Source: Candidatus Jordarchaeum madagascarense
Lineage (GTDB): Archaea > Asgardarchaeota > Jordiarchaeia > Jordiarchaeales > Jordiarchaeaceae
Length of the DNA: 25,727 nt
Assembly: GCA_019056875.1 (NCBI GenBank)
Contig: DXJA01000239.1
Span: 1-25,727 of the forward strand
Reading direction: 5' to 3'
Under the pieces are notes generated by a model. That model ran no database searches, was not told the origin of the DNA, and saw nothing but the letters and a program-made list of their open reading frames with translations. The translations under genes and the position numbers were made by a program. Below, piece by piece: positions 16,100 to 23,370 of the stretch; position 1 is the stretch's first letter; each line of letters starts with the position of its first letter.

Positions 16100-17232
16100 A
16101 TGTCGGAAAAAACTGAACTTCTTAAAAAAACAGACAAATGCATAAGATGCGGCACCTGCATCGCGTACATGGTTATGCTTACTGCATAACAGCGCACTGC
16201 CCAGTAGCCAGAGCGGGGGTGCCGATTAATTCCAGATACTTCGCCTCTGAGGGGTTCAGAGACCAGGAAAGAGAGAAACAAACCTCCAAGGATTCCTTCA
16301 ACTGCTCTCTCTGTATGGCCTGTGTGGCGGTTTGCCCTAGAGAAGTGCCAGTCCCCCAAGTTGTGGAGTATCTCAGAGGCCAAGTGGGGGCTAAAGAACT
16401 TCCCAGTAACATAAAACAGATAGTAGAAAATATTCTAGAGTCTGGTAATATTCATGGCGCGGATAAGGAGGACTGGTTGATGTGGACTTATGAATCCGAC
16501 GAGCCGGTGGAAGACCGTATAAAGGTTCCGGCTGAGGTAGGTTACTTTGTGGGCTGCAATTCTGCATATAGTCCCTCCACGGCAAGGATTCCTGCAGCGA
16601 CGGTAAAGCTGTTTAAAAAGGCGAATGTTGATTTCACCATTCTCGGTCCGGATGAGACCTGTTGCGCAGCGCCTCTTCTTATGGCGGGAAGATTGAGAGA
16701 AGCGAAGAAAATTATTGAGGATAATGTGAAAGCCTTTAAGGATCTCAAAATAAAGACCCTTGTGACCTCTTGCCCGGCTTGTTTTAGAATGTGGAGAGAC
16801 GTTTACCCCAAGATTACTGAGGTTCCCTTCGAGGTGCTGCACATAACTCAGTTCCTTTGTAAACTAATTGAGGAGGGAAAACTAGAACCAGAATCGGTAG
16901 GCAATCTGTGCGTGGTTTTTCAAGATCCCTGTGAGCTGTCTAGAGGCTGTGGAGTAATAGAAGAACCCCGTAAAGCGCTCATAAGCGTTCCGGGACTGAA
17001 ACTGGTAGAATTTAGCCAGTGTAAGGATGAGGGAATGTGTTGCGGGGGAGGAGGTCTGTTGAGAGCGTACAATGTGGAAACCGCTGGGGATGTTGCAAAA
17101 CTCAAAATCAAAGAAGCGGAGGAGCTGGGCGCCGATGTCATTGTCACTTCATGTCCTGCCTGCCTACAAAATCTGATAAAATCCAAAAATAAAAGCAAAA
17201 TAAGGATAATCGACATAGCGGAATTATTCTAG
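16100..17232 (+). CDS. glpC: Iron-sulfur subunit GlpC (HdrD-like), apparent frameshift near start
   Basis: Electron-transfer subunit of the GlpABC complex, with two ferredoxin-type Fe-S motifs and two CCG domains as in HdrD. Frame A starts at ATG 16100, with AAAGGAG seven bases upstream, and encodes M-S-E-K-x followed by C-I-R-C-G-T-C, but meets TAA at 16187-16189. Frame B is -1 relative to it and open from 16138. It encodes the fourth Cys of the first cluster (Y-C-I-T-A-H-C-P-V), the second cluster C-S-L-C-M-A-C-x3-C-P, and both CCG units (C-C-A-A-P with S-C-P-A-C; C-C-G-G-G-G with S-C-P-A-C). The two must be joined between about 16160 and 16187, about 377 residues in all. The cause may be a base error, a real mutation or recoding. 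Confidence 0.85.
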
Positions 17233-17258
17233 CCCAGCCTATTCTTGAACGGAAACTG

Positions 17259-17669
17259 CTAGTGGGAATCAGACAGGGAAACCCTCTCTAGTTTTCTTAA
17301 GGCTATCGATAGTTTTGATGTCTGAGCCATTACACCAGCAATCATCATTGCGTCAAATATCTCATCTTGAGACGCTCCCAGGCGCATAGCGGTCTTTACG
17401 TGGAAATCCACGCAGTGTTCACATCCAATCGCTGTAGCAGCAGCAATGGCTAATAGTTCCGCCATTTTTTGGGAGACTGCCTTAGGCCGCTTCATGATAA
17501 ACACATTTTGTAGCGCATTGAAAATGAAAGTCTCTGGTCTCCTACTACCCATAGATTTCGCTATAAGAGGGATATCACCATACTCTTCTTTTATACTCTC
17601 AAGTATTTCATCAACAAGCTTCTTGGGATCATCGCCCAAAAATTCTTTTATCCGGTCGCCTAGCGCCAT
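17259..17669 (-). CDS. AhpD-like carboxymuconolactone decarboxylase-family protein
   Basis: 136 residues, all helical, of the AhpD/CMD fold. The redox motif C83-E-H-C86-V-D-F-H90 (C-x2-C-x3-H), with a preceding Glu (about E71), is the AhpD-type catalytic set, suggesting peroxidase or thiol-reductase activity in the cytoplasm. It converges with glpC with only 26 nt between stops. The ATG at 17669 has GGTGAT four bases upstream, but this ribosome site is one arm of a hairpin (see 17674-17689). It may detoxify peroxides or act as a disulfide partner; the substrate is unknown. Confidence 0.8.
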   Translation of the reverse strand: MALGDRIKEFLGDDPKKLVDEILESIKEEYGDIPLIAKSMGSRRPETFIFNALQNVFIMKRPKAVSQKMAELLAIAAATAIGCEHCVDFHVKTAMRLGASQDEIFDAMMIAGVMAQTSKLSIALRKLERVSLSDSH

Positions 17670-17673
17670 CTAC

Positions 17674-17689
17674 ATCACCACTAGGTGAT
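17674..17689 (-). promoter_or_regulatory. Hairpin sequestering the AhpD-like gene's ribosome site
   Basis: On the minus strand ATCACC-TAGT-GGTGAT forms a 6-bp stem with a 4-nt loop. The right arm is the Shine-Dalgarno-like GGTGAT, four bases before the ATG. The left arm has the same sequence as the conserved tail of 16S rRNA that pairs with it. It could limit translation, or be an operator with dyad symmetry. Confidence 0.45.
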
Positions 17690-17754
17690 TAATGTCACAA
17701 GTTATATTACTTTTTCTTAGGCAGGTAGAACGGTTGAGGCTTCGATTAGAAAAA

Positions 17755-18264
17755 TTAGTCCTCAAGTGTAAATACGAAATCGCAGTACGCATCTCCTTCT
17801 CCCATCTTTTTTGGTTTTTCCACCCTGATTTTAGGATTTATTGCTTCAGCCCAGCTGTGGTAAACGATTTCGCAAACCGGGTCGCATATTTTGGGTGCAA
17901 ATTTTTCTCTATTCGACCGTTTAAGGCCCTCAAGCCAGGGACAGCTAGGCACACGCAGAACACTCCTCTTTGGACTGTATTCAACAACTTCAAACTCCCA
18001 AGTTTCCATGGTCCAGCGCAAGCAAATTGTGTCCGCCACGGTTTCCGCATCATCTCCCTCTATATCAAATAACTTCTTCACCCTCTTAGCTAAGATTTTG
18101 GCAAAGCGTCTCCAAACCTCACCATCTAGATAAAGTGCCCTATCAAAATCATACTCATCCTCACAAACCAGAAACCAAACTCCATCCACACCAAAATAGG
18201 CTCCACGAAGAAACTCGATTTCCTTTTCCGGAGTCAATTTCTTCAAATTTTCCTCCAAAACCAT
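17755..18264 (-). CDS. DUF6125-like protein
   Basis: 169 residues, cytoplasmic. The N-terminal half is helical with E-x-x-x-L-R-G-A-Y-F-G-x-D-G-V-W-F, followed by a long helix up to the V-A-D-T-I segment. The C-terminal half has beta-strand-like V-L-R-V-P-S-C-P-W-L-E and conserved-looking cysteines (S-C-P, I-C-D-P-V-C, Y-C-D-F). This layout recalls the DUF6125 / L-2-amino-thiazoline-4-carboxylate hydrolase-like group, which has no settled function in archaea. The Cys pattern may bind a metal or thiol ligand. It lies upstream of the AhpD-like gene on the same strand, 85 nt away. Family assignment is from memory and moderate. Confidence 0.55.
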   Translation of the reverse strand: MVLEENLKKLTPEKEIEFLRGAYFGVDGVWFLVCEDEYDFDRALYLDGEVWRRFAKILAKRVKKLFDIEGDDAETVADTICLRWTMETWEFEVVEYSPKRSVLRVPSCPWLEGLKRSNREKFAPKICDPVCEIVYHSWAEAINPKIRVEKPKKMGEGDAYCDFVFTLED

Positions 18265-18331
18265 AAACAGTCAACTCCAGCATAACCCTAAACAGATTCT
18301 TGTTTGTAAAAATTATTCCCTTAATCCAAAG

Positions 18332-18363
18332 CGGTTTAAAATCTTGAAACATTTTTAAAACCG
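18332..18363. repeat. Inverted repeat 1
   Basis: CGGTTTAAAA pairs with TTTTAAAACCG (one bulged A) around an 11-nt loop. It lies about 70 bp upstream of the DUF6125-like gene and may include its TATA region on the minus strand. Confidence 0.5.
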
Positions 18364-18405
18364 GAATCCATTAATTCGCTCACGCGGGGAAAGCGAATCC
18401 ATTCC
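18363..18405. repeat. Inverted repeat 2, two-part stem
   Basis: Outer arms GGAAT/ATTCC and inner arms ATTCGCT/AGCGAAT enclose a GC-rich loop. It begins where inverted repeat 1 ends. It could be an end structure of the decayed insertion element or a regulator site. Confidence 0.5.
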
Positions 18406-18518
18406 AGCCATCCAGTTATTACCCTAGTTTAAATGTTTTATCAAAAGTTTATCTCCCACTAACCACAATATCAAACCCTGTAAACCTTATGACTCTTACA
18501 AAGATTTGAGCAAGAGAG

Positions 18519-18539
18519 CCCTCTTTCTTTAGAGGAGGG
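18519..18539 (+). repeat. CTTTAG-loop hairpin typical of tnpB-type element ends
   Basis: CCCTC pairs with GAGGG, or CTCT with AGAG plus flanking C/G pairs, around a TTTCTTTAGAG loop. The element resembles the AAGCCC-type CTTTAG hairpins at the ends of IS200/IS605-family tnpB elements, where it is part of the guide RNA. Here it lies about 100 bp upstream of a tnpB start, not after its end. Confidence 0.45.
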
Positions 18540-18637
18540 ATGAATTGTGAGGGGTTTAAATACCGAAAAAAGGGTAAACGTTTGAAGCTGAGAAGGAACC
18601 GCCCACACCAATTATAGGGAAAAAAGGGGCTATTTCT

Positions 18638-18982
18638 ATGAGGGGAACCAACACCTTCCGGCTGGCACCAACACGCGGACAGGAGCAAACACTGTTCCAA
18701 ATAGCCGACAACTGCTCCCAGATGTACAACCAAATAAACTATAAACGCAGACAATCCTTCTTTTCGGAGAAATTTGACTGGAGCACCGACGAGTTCTACT
18801 ACCAGTACAAGGGTTTGGTGGGCTCAGCCACCGCCCAGCAGATCATAAACAAGAAAAACGAAGCCTAGAAATCCTTCTTAGTCCTCTCAAGAAGGGGAAA
18901 ACAGGGAAACTGGAGAAGAAGCCCAGACCCCTGGGATACTGGAAACACTGGGAAACCGGAAAAAGACCCTTGATTAATCCGG
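18638..18982 (+). pseudogene. tnpB: Decayed N-terminus of TnpB (IS200/IS605 family)
   Basis: From ATG 18638 the frame reads like a TnpB N-terminus: F-R-L-A-P-T-R-x-Q-E, a short helix with C-S-Q-M-Y-N, then A-Q-Q-I-I-N-K-K-N-E-A. The next codon is TAG (18866-18868) where TnpB usually has Trp, so TGG has become TAG. Reading continues with K-S-F-L. After a +1 shift near 18905 it reaches K-P-R-P-L-G-Y-W-K and G-K-R-P-L-I-N-P, again TnpB-like. The match ends at about 18982, inside the 3' end of the acyl-CoA dehydrogenase gene. Only about 115 of some 400 residues are left, with no RuvC region, so the gene is dead. Confidence 0.7.
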
Positions 18983-20197
18983 TGTTTCTCCTTTTTGAGA
19001 AGAGCTTGCAACCTCTAGAGGCACAGTCCTTTTTTCCATTGCAGCTTTTAGCTCAAACTCTCTGTAAACTTCCCTTTGAATCAAGAACTTCATAATTTCT
19101 GAAGTGCCGCCGCCCAGCATGCCTATTCTGACGTCTCTTAAATAGCGCTCCACCGGATAGTCAGTAGTATATCCAATTCCGCCCAGTACTTGCAAGGCTT
19201 GGTTACAGATTTCAAAAGCATAGTCCACCGAAAACACCTTAGCCATAGCTGACTCCTTGCCAGCCCTTTCACCCCGATCAACCAGTCTCGCCGCACGCAG
19301 CGTCAAAAGCTCCGCCGCATCCAGTTGAGTGGCCATATCGGCAATCTTAAAGCTGACTCCCTCAAATCTGTTAATCGGCCTATTAAACTGCACACGCTCA
19401 GTAGAGTACTGCACCGCAGTATCAAAAGCCGCCCGCGCAACTCCAATCACCTCCCCAGCAATAGAAATCCGCTCAGTGTTCAACTCATCCATAAGAATAT
19501 TAAAACCCATACCCTCCCGGTCAAGAAGGTTCTCAGCCGGAATCCGGCAATTCTCAAACCTCAAATGCGCGATACGCATCCCGTGCATACCCATAAGCCC
19601 GTAAATCCTCTCAACCTTAAACCCATCCGTATCCGTAGGAAAAATGAAAGTGCACATACCACGCTTCGCAGGCACATCGGGGTTAACCACAAAAAGAGTA
19701 ATAATATCACAGTCGGCTCCATTCGTTATAAAACGTTTCTCACCGTTGATGACATACTCGTCTCCGTCTCTAACCGCCGTAGTTTGCATACCTGCAGTAT
19801 CTGATCCCACGTTTGGTTCGGTGATGCCTATGGCTCCGATTTTTTCTCCCCTTATTATGGGTGTCAGATATTTTCTTTTCTGTTCATCATTTCCGAATCT
19901 TGATATGGGAATTGCACATAGTGTGGAGGAGGCGGTGCGCGACATATCTGTGGGTGCGCTCACCCCCGCTATTTCCTCTGCAACGATTATCTCGTAGACC
20001 ACACCCTTTGCGCTTCCGCCATACTCGATGGGGTGTAGCTGTCTCATATATCCTGCCTCTCCGATTTTCCTAAGGAGCGGGCCGGGATACATTCCTTTTT
20101 CAACTTCCTCGGCTTGGGGAGCAATCACTCTTTTGGCGAATTCTCGGACTTCCTCTCTGAACCGTATTTCATCTTCAGTGAAGAAAATTCCGGACAT
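18974..20197 (-). CDS. Acyl-CoA dehydrogenase
   Basis: About 407 residues from the ATG at 20197, the normal size for this FAD family, which makes 2,3-enoyl-CoA from acyl-CoA. GAEGAT-like GAGGAT eight bases before this ATG favours it over the TTG at 20206. Family signatures are I-T-E-P-N-V-G-S-D, I-N-G-E-K-R-F-I-T-N-G, R-V-Q-F-N-R-P-I, and Q-V-L-G-G-I-G-Y-T. The C-terminal motif reads G-G-G-T-S-E-I-M-K. The Glu used as base in medium-chain enzymes (E-G-T) is thus Gly, and the Glu in N-T-E-R matches the position used by isovaleryl/long-chain types. A TATATA at 20241-20246 may be the promoter. The 3' end overlaps the tnpB remnant, so the final residues may derive from it. Chain-length preference is unknown. 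Confidence 0.9.
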   Translation of the reverse strand: MSGIFFTEDEIRFREEVREFAKRVIAPQAEEVEKGMYPGPLLRKIGEAGYMRQLHPIEYGGSAKGVVYEIIVAEEIAGVSAPTDMSRTASSTLCAIPISRFGNDEQKRKYLTPIIRGEKIGAIGITEPNVGSDTAGMQTTAVRDGDEYVINGEKRFITNGADCDIITLFVVNPDVPAKRGMCTFIFPTDTDGFKVERIYGLMGMHGMRIAHLRFENCRIPAENLLDREGMGFNILMDELNTERISIAGEVIGVARAAFDTAVQYSTERVQFNRPINRFEGVSFKIADMATQLDAAELLTLRAARLVDRGERAGKESAMAKVFSVDYAFEICNQALQVLGGIGYTTDYPVERYLRDVRIGMLGGGTSEIMKFLIQREVYREFELKAAMEKRTVPLEVASSSQKGETPD

Positions 20198-20357
20198 ATT
20201 TTTCAATCCTCAGTCAACTTGTACAAATAAAACTGGTTCTATATAAGTGTGCAAGTTAAGTTAACCATTTCTACTTCAATATTTAAGTATTTATCTTAGT
20301 TTAAAAAAGAAGAAGGGTAATAGTCCAAAAAGGGAATACTTTGGGAAAAGTTTTAAC

Positions 20358-21656
20358 TTAGAGGGGGAGATTCGCGTCCAATCCGTTTTGTATCGCCTGT
20401 TGCAGTATTTCAAGAACCTTATTTACATCAAGTGGAACCATACTTAGGGGTTCAATTTTCATCATCTCGCCTAGATTGGCAGTGATCTTAGCGATGTCAT
20501 TACACTCGTTTATTGTGTAGATTTTGCGGTCCGGATACTTTTCACGAACCCGGTCTAAATTCTCCTCAATCGTGCAAGGCCCAACAATCAGAATATTGCC
20601 TGGTAGAAGGTCTTTGAGTTCATTCTCCTCAACCCCTTTTCCCGCAATAATGTTAAAGCCACCAGCACCACTAAAATCATATCTTAAGTAGAGGAGCGCA
20701 AGTAACGTGTTCCCGTAGCAGCCCTCAACACAGGACATCTCCTTCCCCCTAATAAACCGAACATCACTAGGACACTCTCTACAAGGAGTGTAGGGAAAGC
20801 GTTCCTTGAAACGCGAAATATCACCAATAACCTCTATATTTTTGAGATCACCAACCCCTAATCCCTGTTCCGCGGCGAGTTTGATATGTTCCACCTCGTC
20901 AATATCGTAACCCAAAATCTTCGCACCCACCGTATCACACGCAACCACATCATCCGAACCAATAAAAATATTCGTGGGAACCACACACTCCGGAAGCAAA
21001 GCCTGGGGTGGAAAATGACCGAACTTCAGAGCATTAATGCCCTCAATAATGGTAAAATCTGGTTGGATAAACTTCACGTTATCCACAAGCTTCTGATGCA
21101 ACTTGTAATTATGATTCACAAGCTTATCACTATCGTAGAGAAGTCCCTGAAAACACTTGATTCCCAGTGTGACAGTGGTCATCAAATGCGTCTTAAGCTT
21201 GGGAATGTTAATGAGAACATTATTCCTCTTCTTAAGGATTAGGTTATCATACAAAATCTTGGGAAACTTGGTGGAAGTCCGCTCCTCACCCATCTCAACC
21301 ATAACAGGCTTCTCCTCATCCAAATACAGATTCTGACCACCTTTCTGCTCTGTAATATTGGCAATACCACTAACCGCAGCAACCAAACGGGTAAAATTAC
21401 CCTGAGTCGAGTTCTCCATCACATAAACCCGATCCCTAGTAACATCCTTGGCAATACTAACCATCTCACCTATGACCACGGGATCAGTATACATCTCCTT
21501 ACCGAAATGAACACCATTATACTTGATAAAAACCTTGGAATCCGGCTTAACAAACTCCTCAACACCACCAAAAGCGTCAAAAACCCTAAGCAAAGACTCC
21601 CTAATATCAGAAATATCCGCAACAACAACTCTAGCCTTCACACAACCACCAACCAT
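20358..21656 (-). CDS. DUF362 domain protein
   Basis: 432 residues of the DUF362 family, with D-S-K-V-F-I-K-Y-N-G, a V-Y-V-M-E-N-S segment, N-V-L-I-N-I-P-K-L-K-T-H, T-L-G-I-K-C-F-Q-G, and D-V-V-A-C-D-T-V-G. Cysteines occur in P-C-R-E-C-P and S-C-V-E-G-C, which may hold a cluster or metal. The family often sits with ferredoxin domains, but its biochemical role is unsettled. A TATA-like box on the minus strand (21682-21691) lies about 30 bp before the ATG at 21656, so the mRNA may be nearly leaderless. A GTG five codons later has GGTGGT in front and is an alternative start. It is divergent from the VOC gene. Confidence 0.85.
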   Translation of the reverse strand: MVGGCVKARVVVADISDIRESLLRVFDAFGGVEEFVKPDSKVFIKYNGVHFGKEMYTDPVVIGEMVSIAKDVTRDRVYVMENSTQGNFTRLVAAVSGIANITEQKGGQNLYLDEEKPVMVEMGEERTSTKFPKILYDNLILKKRNNVLINIPKLKTHLMTTVTLGIKCFQGLLYDSDKLVNHNYKLHQKLVDNVKFIQPDFTIIEGINALKFGHFPPQALLPECVVPTNIFIGSDDVVACDTVGAKILGYDIDEVEHIKLAAEQGLGVGDLKNIEVIGDISRFKERFPYTPCRECPSDVRFIRGKEMSCVEGCYGNTLLALLYLRYDFSGAGGFNIIAGKGVEENELKDLLPGNILIVGPCTIEENLDRVREKYPDRKIYTINECNDIAKITANLGEMMKIEPLSMVPLDVNKVLEILQQAIQNGLDANLPL

Positions 21657-21819
21657 TTAAAACATAAGAAAAACCATGTTACTTTAAAACCAATCTAAAA
21701 TAAATAGTTATGGAAACCAACCCCCTTCTTCCCTAACAACTCATATCTCCACCCATTTAAAAAGAAAAACAAATTAGGAACCATAACTCTTCAATAATTT
21801 TAATAGAGGAGATGAAACA

Positions 21820-22248
21820 ATGAGCATTAACCAAAGCAAAAAAGTTATGGACTATAAAATCCACCAGCTGGGAGTAGTAGTTAAAGACATGGATAAAACC
21901 GTAGCATTCCTCGAAAAACTTGGGATAGGACCCTTCCCCACCATAGAAACAGAAGTACCCAGCGGAAAAATAAAAATCGGCATATTCCAGCAAGGAGACC
22001 TACAAATCGAACTAATACAACCCCTAGAAGGAAACACACCCCACGCCAAATTCCTAAAAGAAAAAGGAGAAGGACTCCACCACGTAAGCTACCACGTAAA
22101 AGACATCGAAAAAGAACTAAAAAAACTGGAAAAAATAGGAGTAAAAGTCCTCGAAAGAGGAGAAATCTTCGGAGTAAAATACGCCTACCTAGACACCCAA
22201 AAACAATGCGGATTCATCCTAGAACTCGGACAATGGCCAGAAAGCTAA
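21820..22248 (+). CDS. VOC-family protein, methylmalonyl-CoA epimerase-like
   Basis: 142 residues with two beta-alpha-beta-beta-beta units of the vicinal oxygen chelate fold. Likely metal ligands are His in I-H-Q-L-G-V-V, Glu/Gln in L-Q-I-E-L-I-Q-P, His in G-L-H-H-V-S-Y-H-V, and Glu in F-I-L-E-L-G. Length and motif order are those of methylmalonyl-CoA epimerase, which interconverts R- and S-methylmalonyl-CoA, though other VOC enzymes look alike. GAGGAG (21806-21811) is eight bases before the ATG, and a TTTAAAAAG box lies at 21756-21764. No methylmalonyl-CoA mutase is in the window. Wobble bases are almost exclusively A or C. Confidence 0.8.
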   Translation: MSINQSKKVMDYKIHQLGVVVKDMDKTVAFLEKLGIGPFPTIETEVPSGKIKIGIFQQGDLQIELIQPLEGNTPHAKFLKEKGEGLHHVSYHVKDIEKELKKLEKIGVKVLERGEIFGVKYAYLDTQKQCGFILELGQWPES

Positions 22249-22374
22249 AAAACTTCAAATAAAGAAACGTATCAAAATACAAAACATTACCCGATTTTTA
22301 AAACCTCCCCTTCACAGACTATGAATCCGAAGGTCAAACTAAGTATGGTACAAGAGCTACCAAGCTTGTTCAAC

Positions 22375-22384
22375 AATATTTATT
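22375..22384 (+). promoter_or_regulatory. TATA-like box of the DUF116 gene
   Basis: AATATTTATT is centred about 30 bp before the ATG at 22410, and no Shine-Dalgarno lies between them. This suggests a leaderless transcript that starts at or next to the ATG. Confidence 0.4.
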
Positions 22385-22401
22385 AACTGCCATTTTAATA
22401 C

Positions 22402-22414
22402 GGCATAGTATGCC
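22402..22414. promoter_or_regulatory. Inverted repeat across the DUF116 start codon
   Basis: GGCAT-AGT-ATGCC is a perfect inverted repeat with a 3-nt spacer, and its right arm includes the ATG. With the inferred leaderless start it would lie at the transcription start, a usual place for a repressor site. Confidence 0.4.
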
Positions 22415-23033
22415 ATATGGATTCAACTTCGACATCACAGAAATATCTGAACCCTTATTTAAGGAAATAGCAAAAATTTCCGATGGAAACCCCCACAAGG
22501 AAATCGGAAAACAGGCAAGATATCTAGTTGAAAAACTCAAGATGCACGAGATTACTGGACTACCCATCGCCGCCGCTGTTAAGGTTACAAAAGACATCAT
22601 GGACAACCATGCCCAAAATCTCTCCCATAGAAACGAATTTTTAAAGACAAAAAACAGGGCGTTACTCCTCCCACACTGCTCCAGAAAATACATGGACAGC
22701 AGATGCAAAGCCACATTCAATACAGAAACAGCCACATACCAGTGCATGCGCTGCTCCCCCGATTGCAAAGTCAACCAAGCAACAACCCTCGGCGAGAAGA
22801 AAGGCTACACGGTCTACGTATTACCAGGAGGATCATGCATACCCAAAATAATGGACAGCAAAAAACATGATGGCGTTGTCGGAGTAGCCTGCTGCGAGGA
22901 AATAAAACTAGGACGCGACTACTTAAAAACAATGGATGTACCAGCCCAAGGCGTCCCATTAGTCAAAAACGGATGCTGCGAAACAAATTTCAGTTTGAAA
23001 ACATTAGAAAGCGTCCTAGAAAGAGGAATATAA
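22410..23033 (+). CDS. DUF116 family cysteine-rich protein
   Basis: 207 residues. The C-terminal two-thirds show the DUF116 pattern: L-L-P-H-C-S-R, C-M-R-C-S-P-D-C, V-L-P-G-G-S-C-I-P-K-I, G-V-V-G-V-A-C-C-E-E-I, and G-V-P-L-V-K-N-G-C-C-E-T. About a dozen cysteines are spaced as for metal or Fe-S binding. The N-terminal 70 residues are helical. It is cytoplasmic and of unknown function. The ATG at 22410 lacks a Shine-Dalgarno, has a TATA-like box 30 bp upstream and lies in an inverted repeat, pointing to leaderless, regulated expression. It is separated from the VOC gene by 161 nt. Confidence 0.8.
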   Translation: MPYGFNFDITEISEPLFKEIAKISDGNPHKEIGKQARYLVEKLKMHEITGLPIAAAVKVTKDIMDNHAQNLSHRNEFLKTKNRALLLPHCSRKYMDSRCKATFNTETATYQCMRCSPDCKVNQATTLGEKKGYTVYVLPGGSCIPKIMDSKKHDGVVGVACCEEIKLGRDYLKTMDVPAQGVPLVKNGCCETNFSLKTLESVLERGI

Positions 23034-23370
23034 AACCACACTCCCCCTTAAAGCGGCATCTCTATAAACCCAAAGAGCCCAGCGATAGTTTGTTATCCTA
23101 CAATGGTAAAGTGAACAGGCTCTCCAGCTGAAACCAAATACCTCACTCAACCTTCTGGCACACTACTTTTCGTTACTTATACACTAACAAACATATATCG
23201 CTGTTGCTCTCAGCGAAAATAAATATCGTCAAAGCAATTTATTCTTCATCAGAACAAAAAAATATTAAAAACACTAGAAAAATCCAGCAACAAGAATTAC
23301 ACACAATTCTTAAATACAATCTTAATAGATAAGCAATCTAGTAACACCTAACCCTCAAGGTCGACGAAAA
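23034..23370. other. Intergenic region upstream of leuS, 337 nt
   Basis: A-rich spacer. A perfect 6-bp hairpin TCGCTG/CAGCGA with a 7-nt loop lies at 23198-23216. A weaker nested fold is possible from AGAGCC (23074-23079) with GGCTCT (23118-23123) around GATA/TATC. A TTAAATA box near 23308 could start the leuS message. No T-run follows the hairpin, so it is not an obvious terminator. No tRNA was seen. Confidence 0.4.

Larger units (their letters stand above)
18265..18637. other. Hairpin-rich intergenic region, 373 nt
   Basis: Divergent spacer between the DUF6125-like gene and the tnpB remnant. It holds three inverted repeats (18332-18363, 18363-18405 and 18519-18539, listed separately) and a TTTAAATA box near 18557 in front of the tnpB remnant. 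No coding or tRNA signal was seen. Confidence 0.5.

Noticed and set aside
16124..16130. Run of seven A as a slippery site for programmed -1 frameshifting in glpC
   Set aside because: It lies before the cysteines that must be read in the first frame, and the heptamer is not in the phase needed for standard -1 slippage.
16084..17216. Minus-strand open frames across glpC
   Set aside because: They are shadows; the plus strand carries all Fe-S and CCG motifs.
18866..18868. In-frame TAG in the tnpB remnant as a possible pyrrolysine codon
   Set aside because: TnpB proteins usually carry Trp here, and a frameshift follows shortly, so simple decay explains it better.
19325..20246. Plus-strand open frames across the acyl-CoA dehydrogenase
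   Set aside because: They are antisense shadows of a clear family member and carry no motifs.
23198..23216. Hairpin as transcription terminator of the DUF116 gene
   Set aside because: No T-run follows on the plus strand, and it lies about 165 bases after the stop codon.
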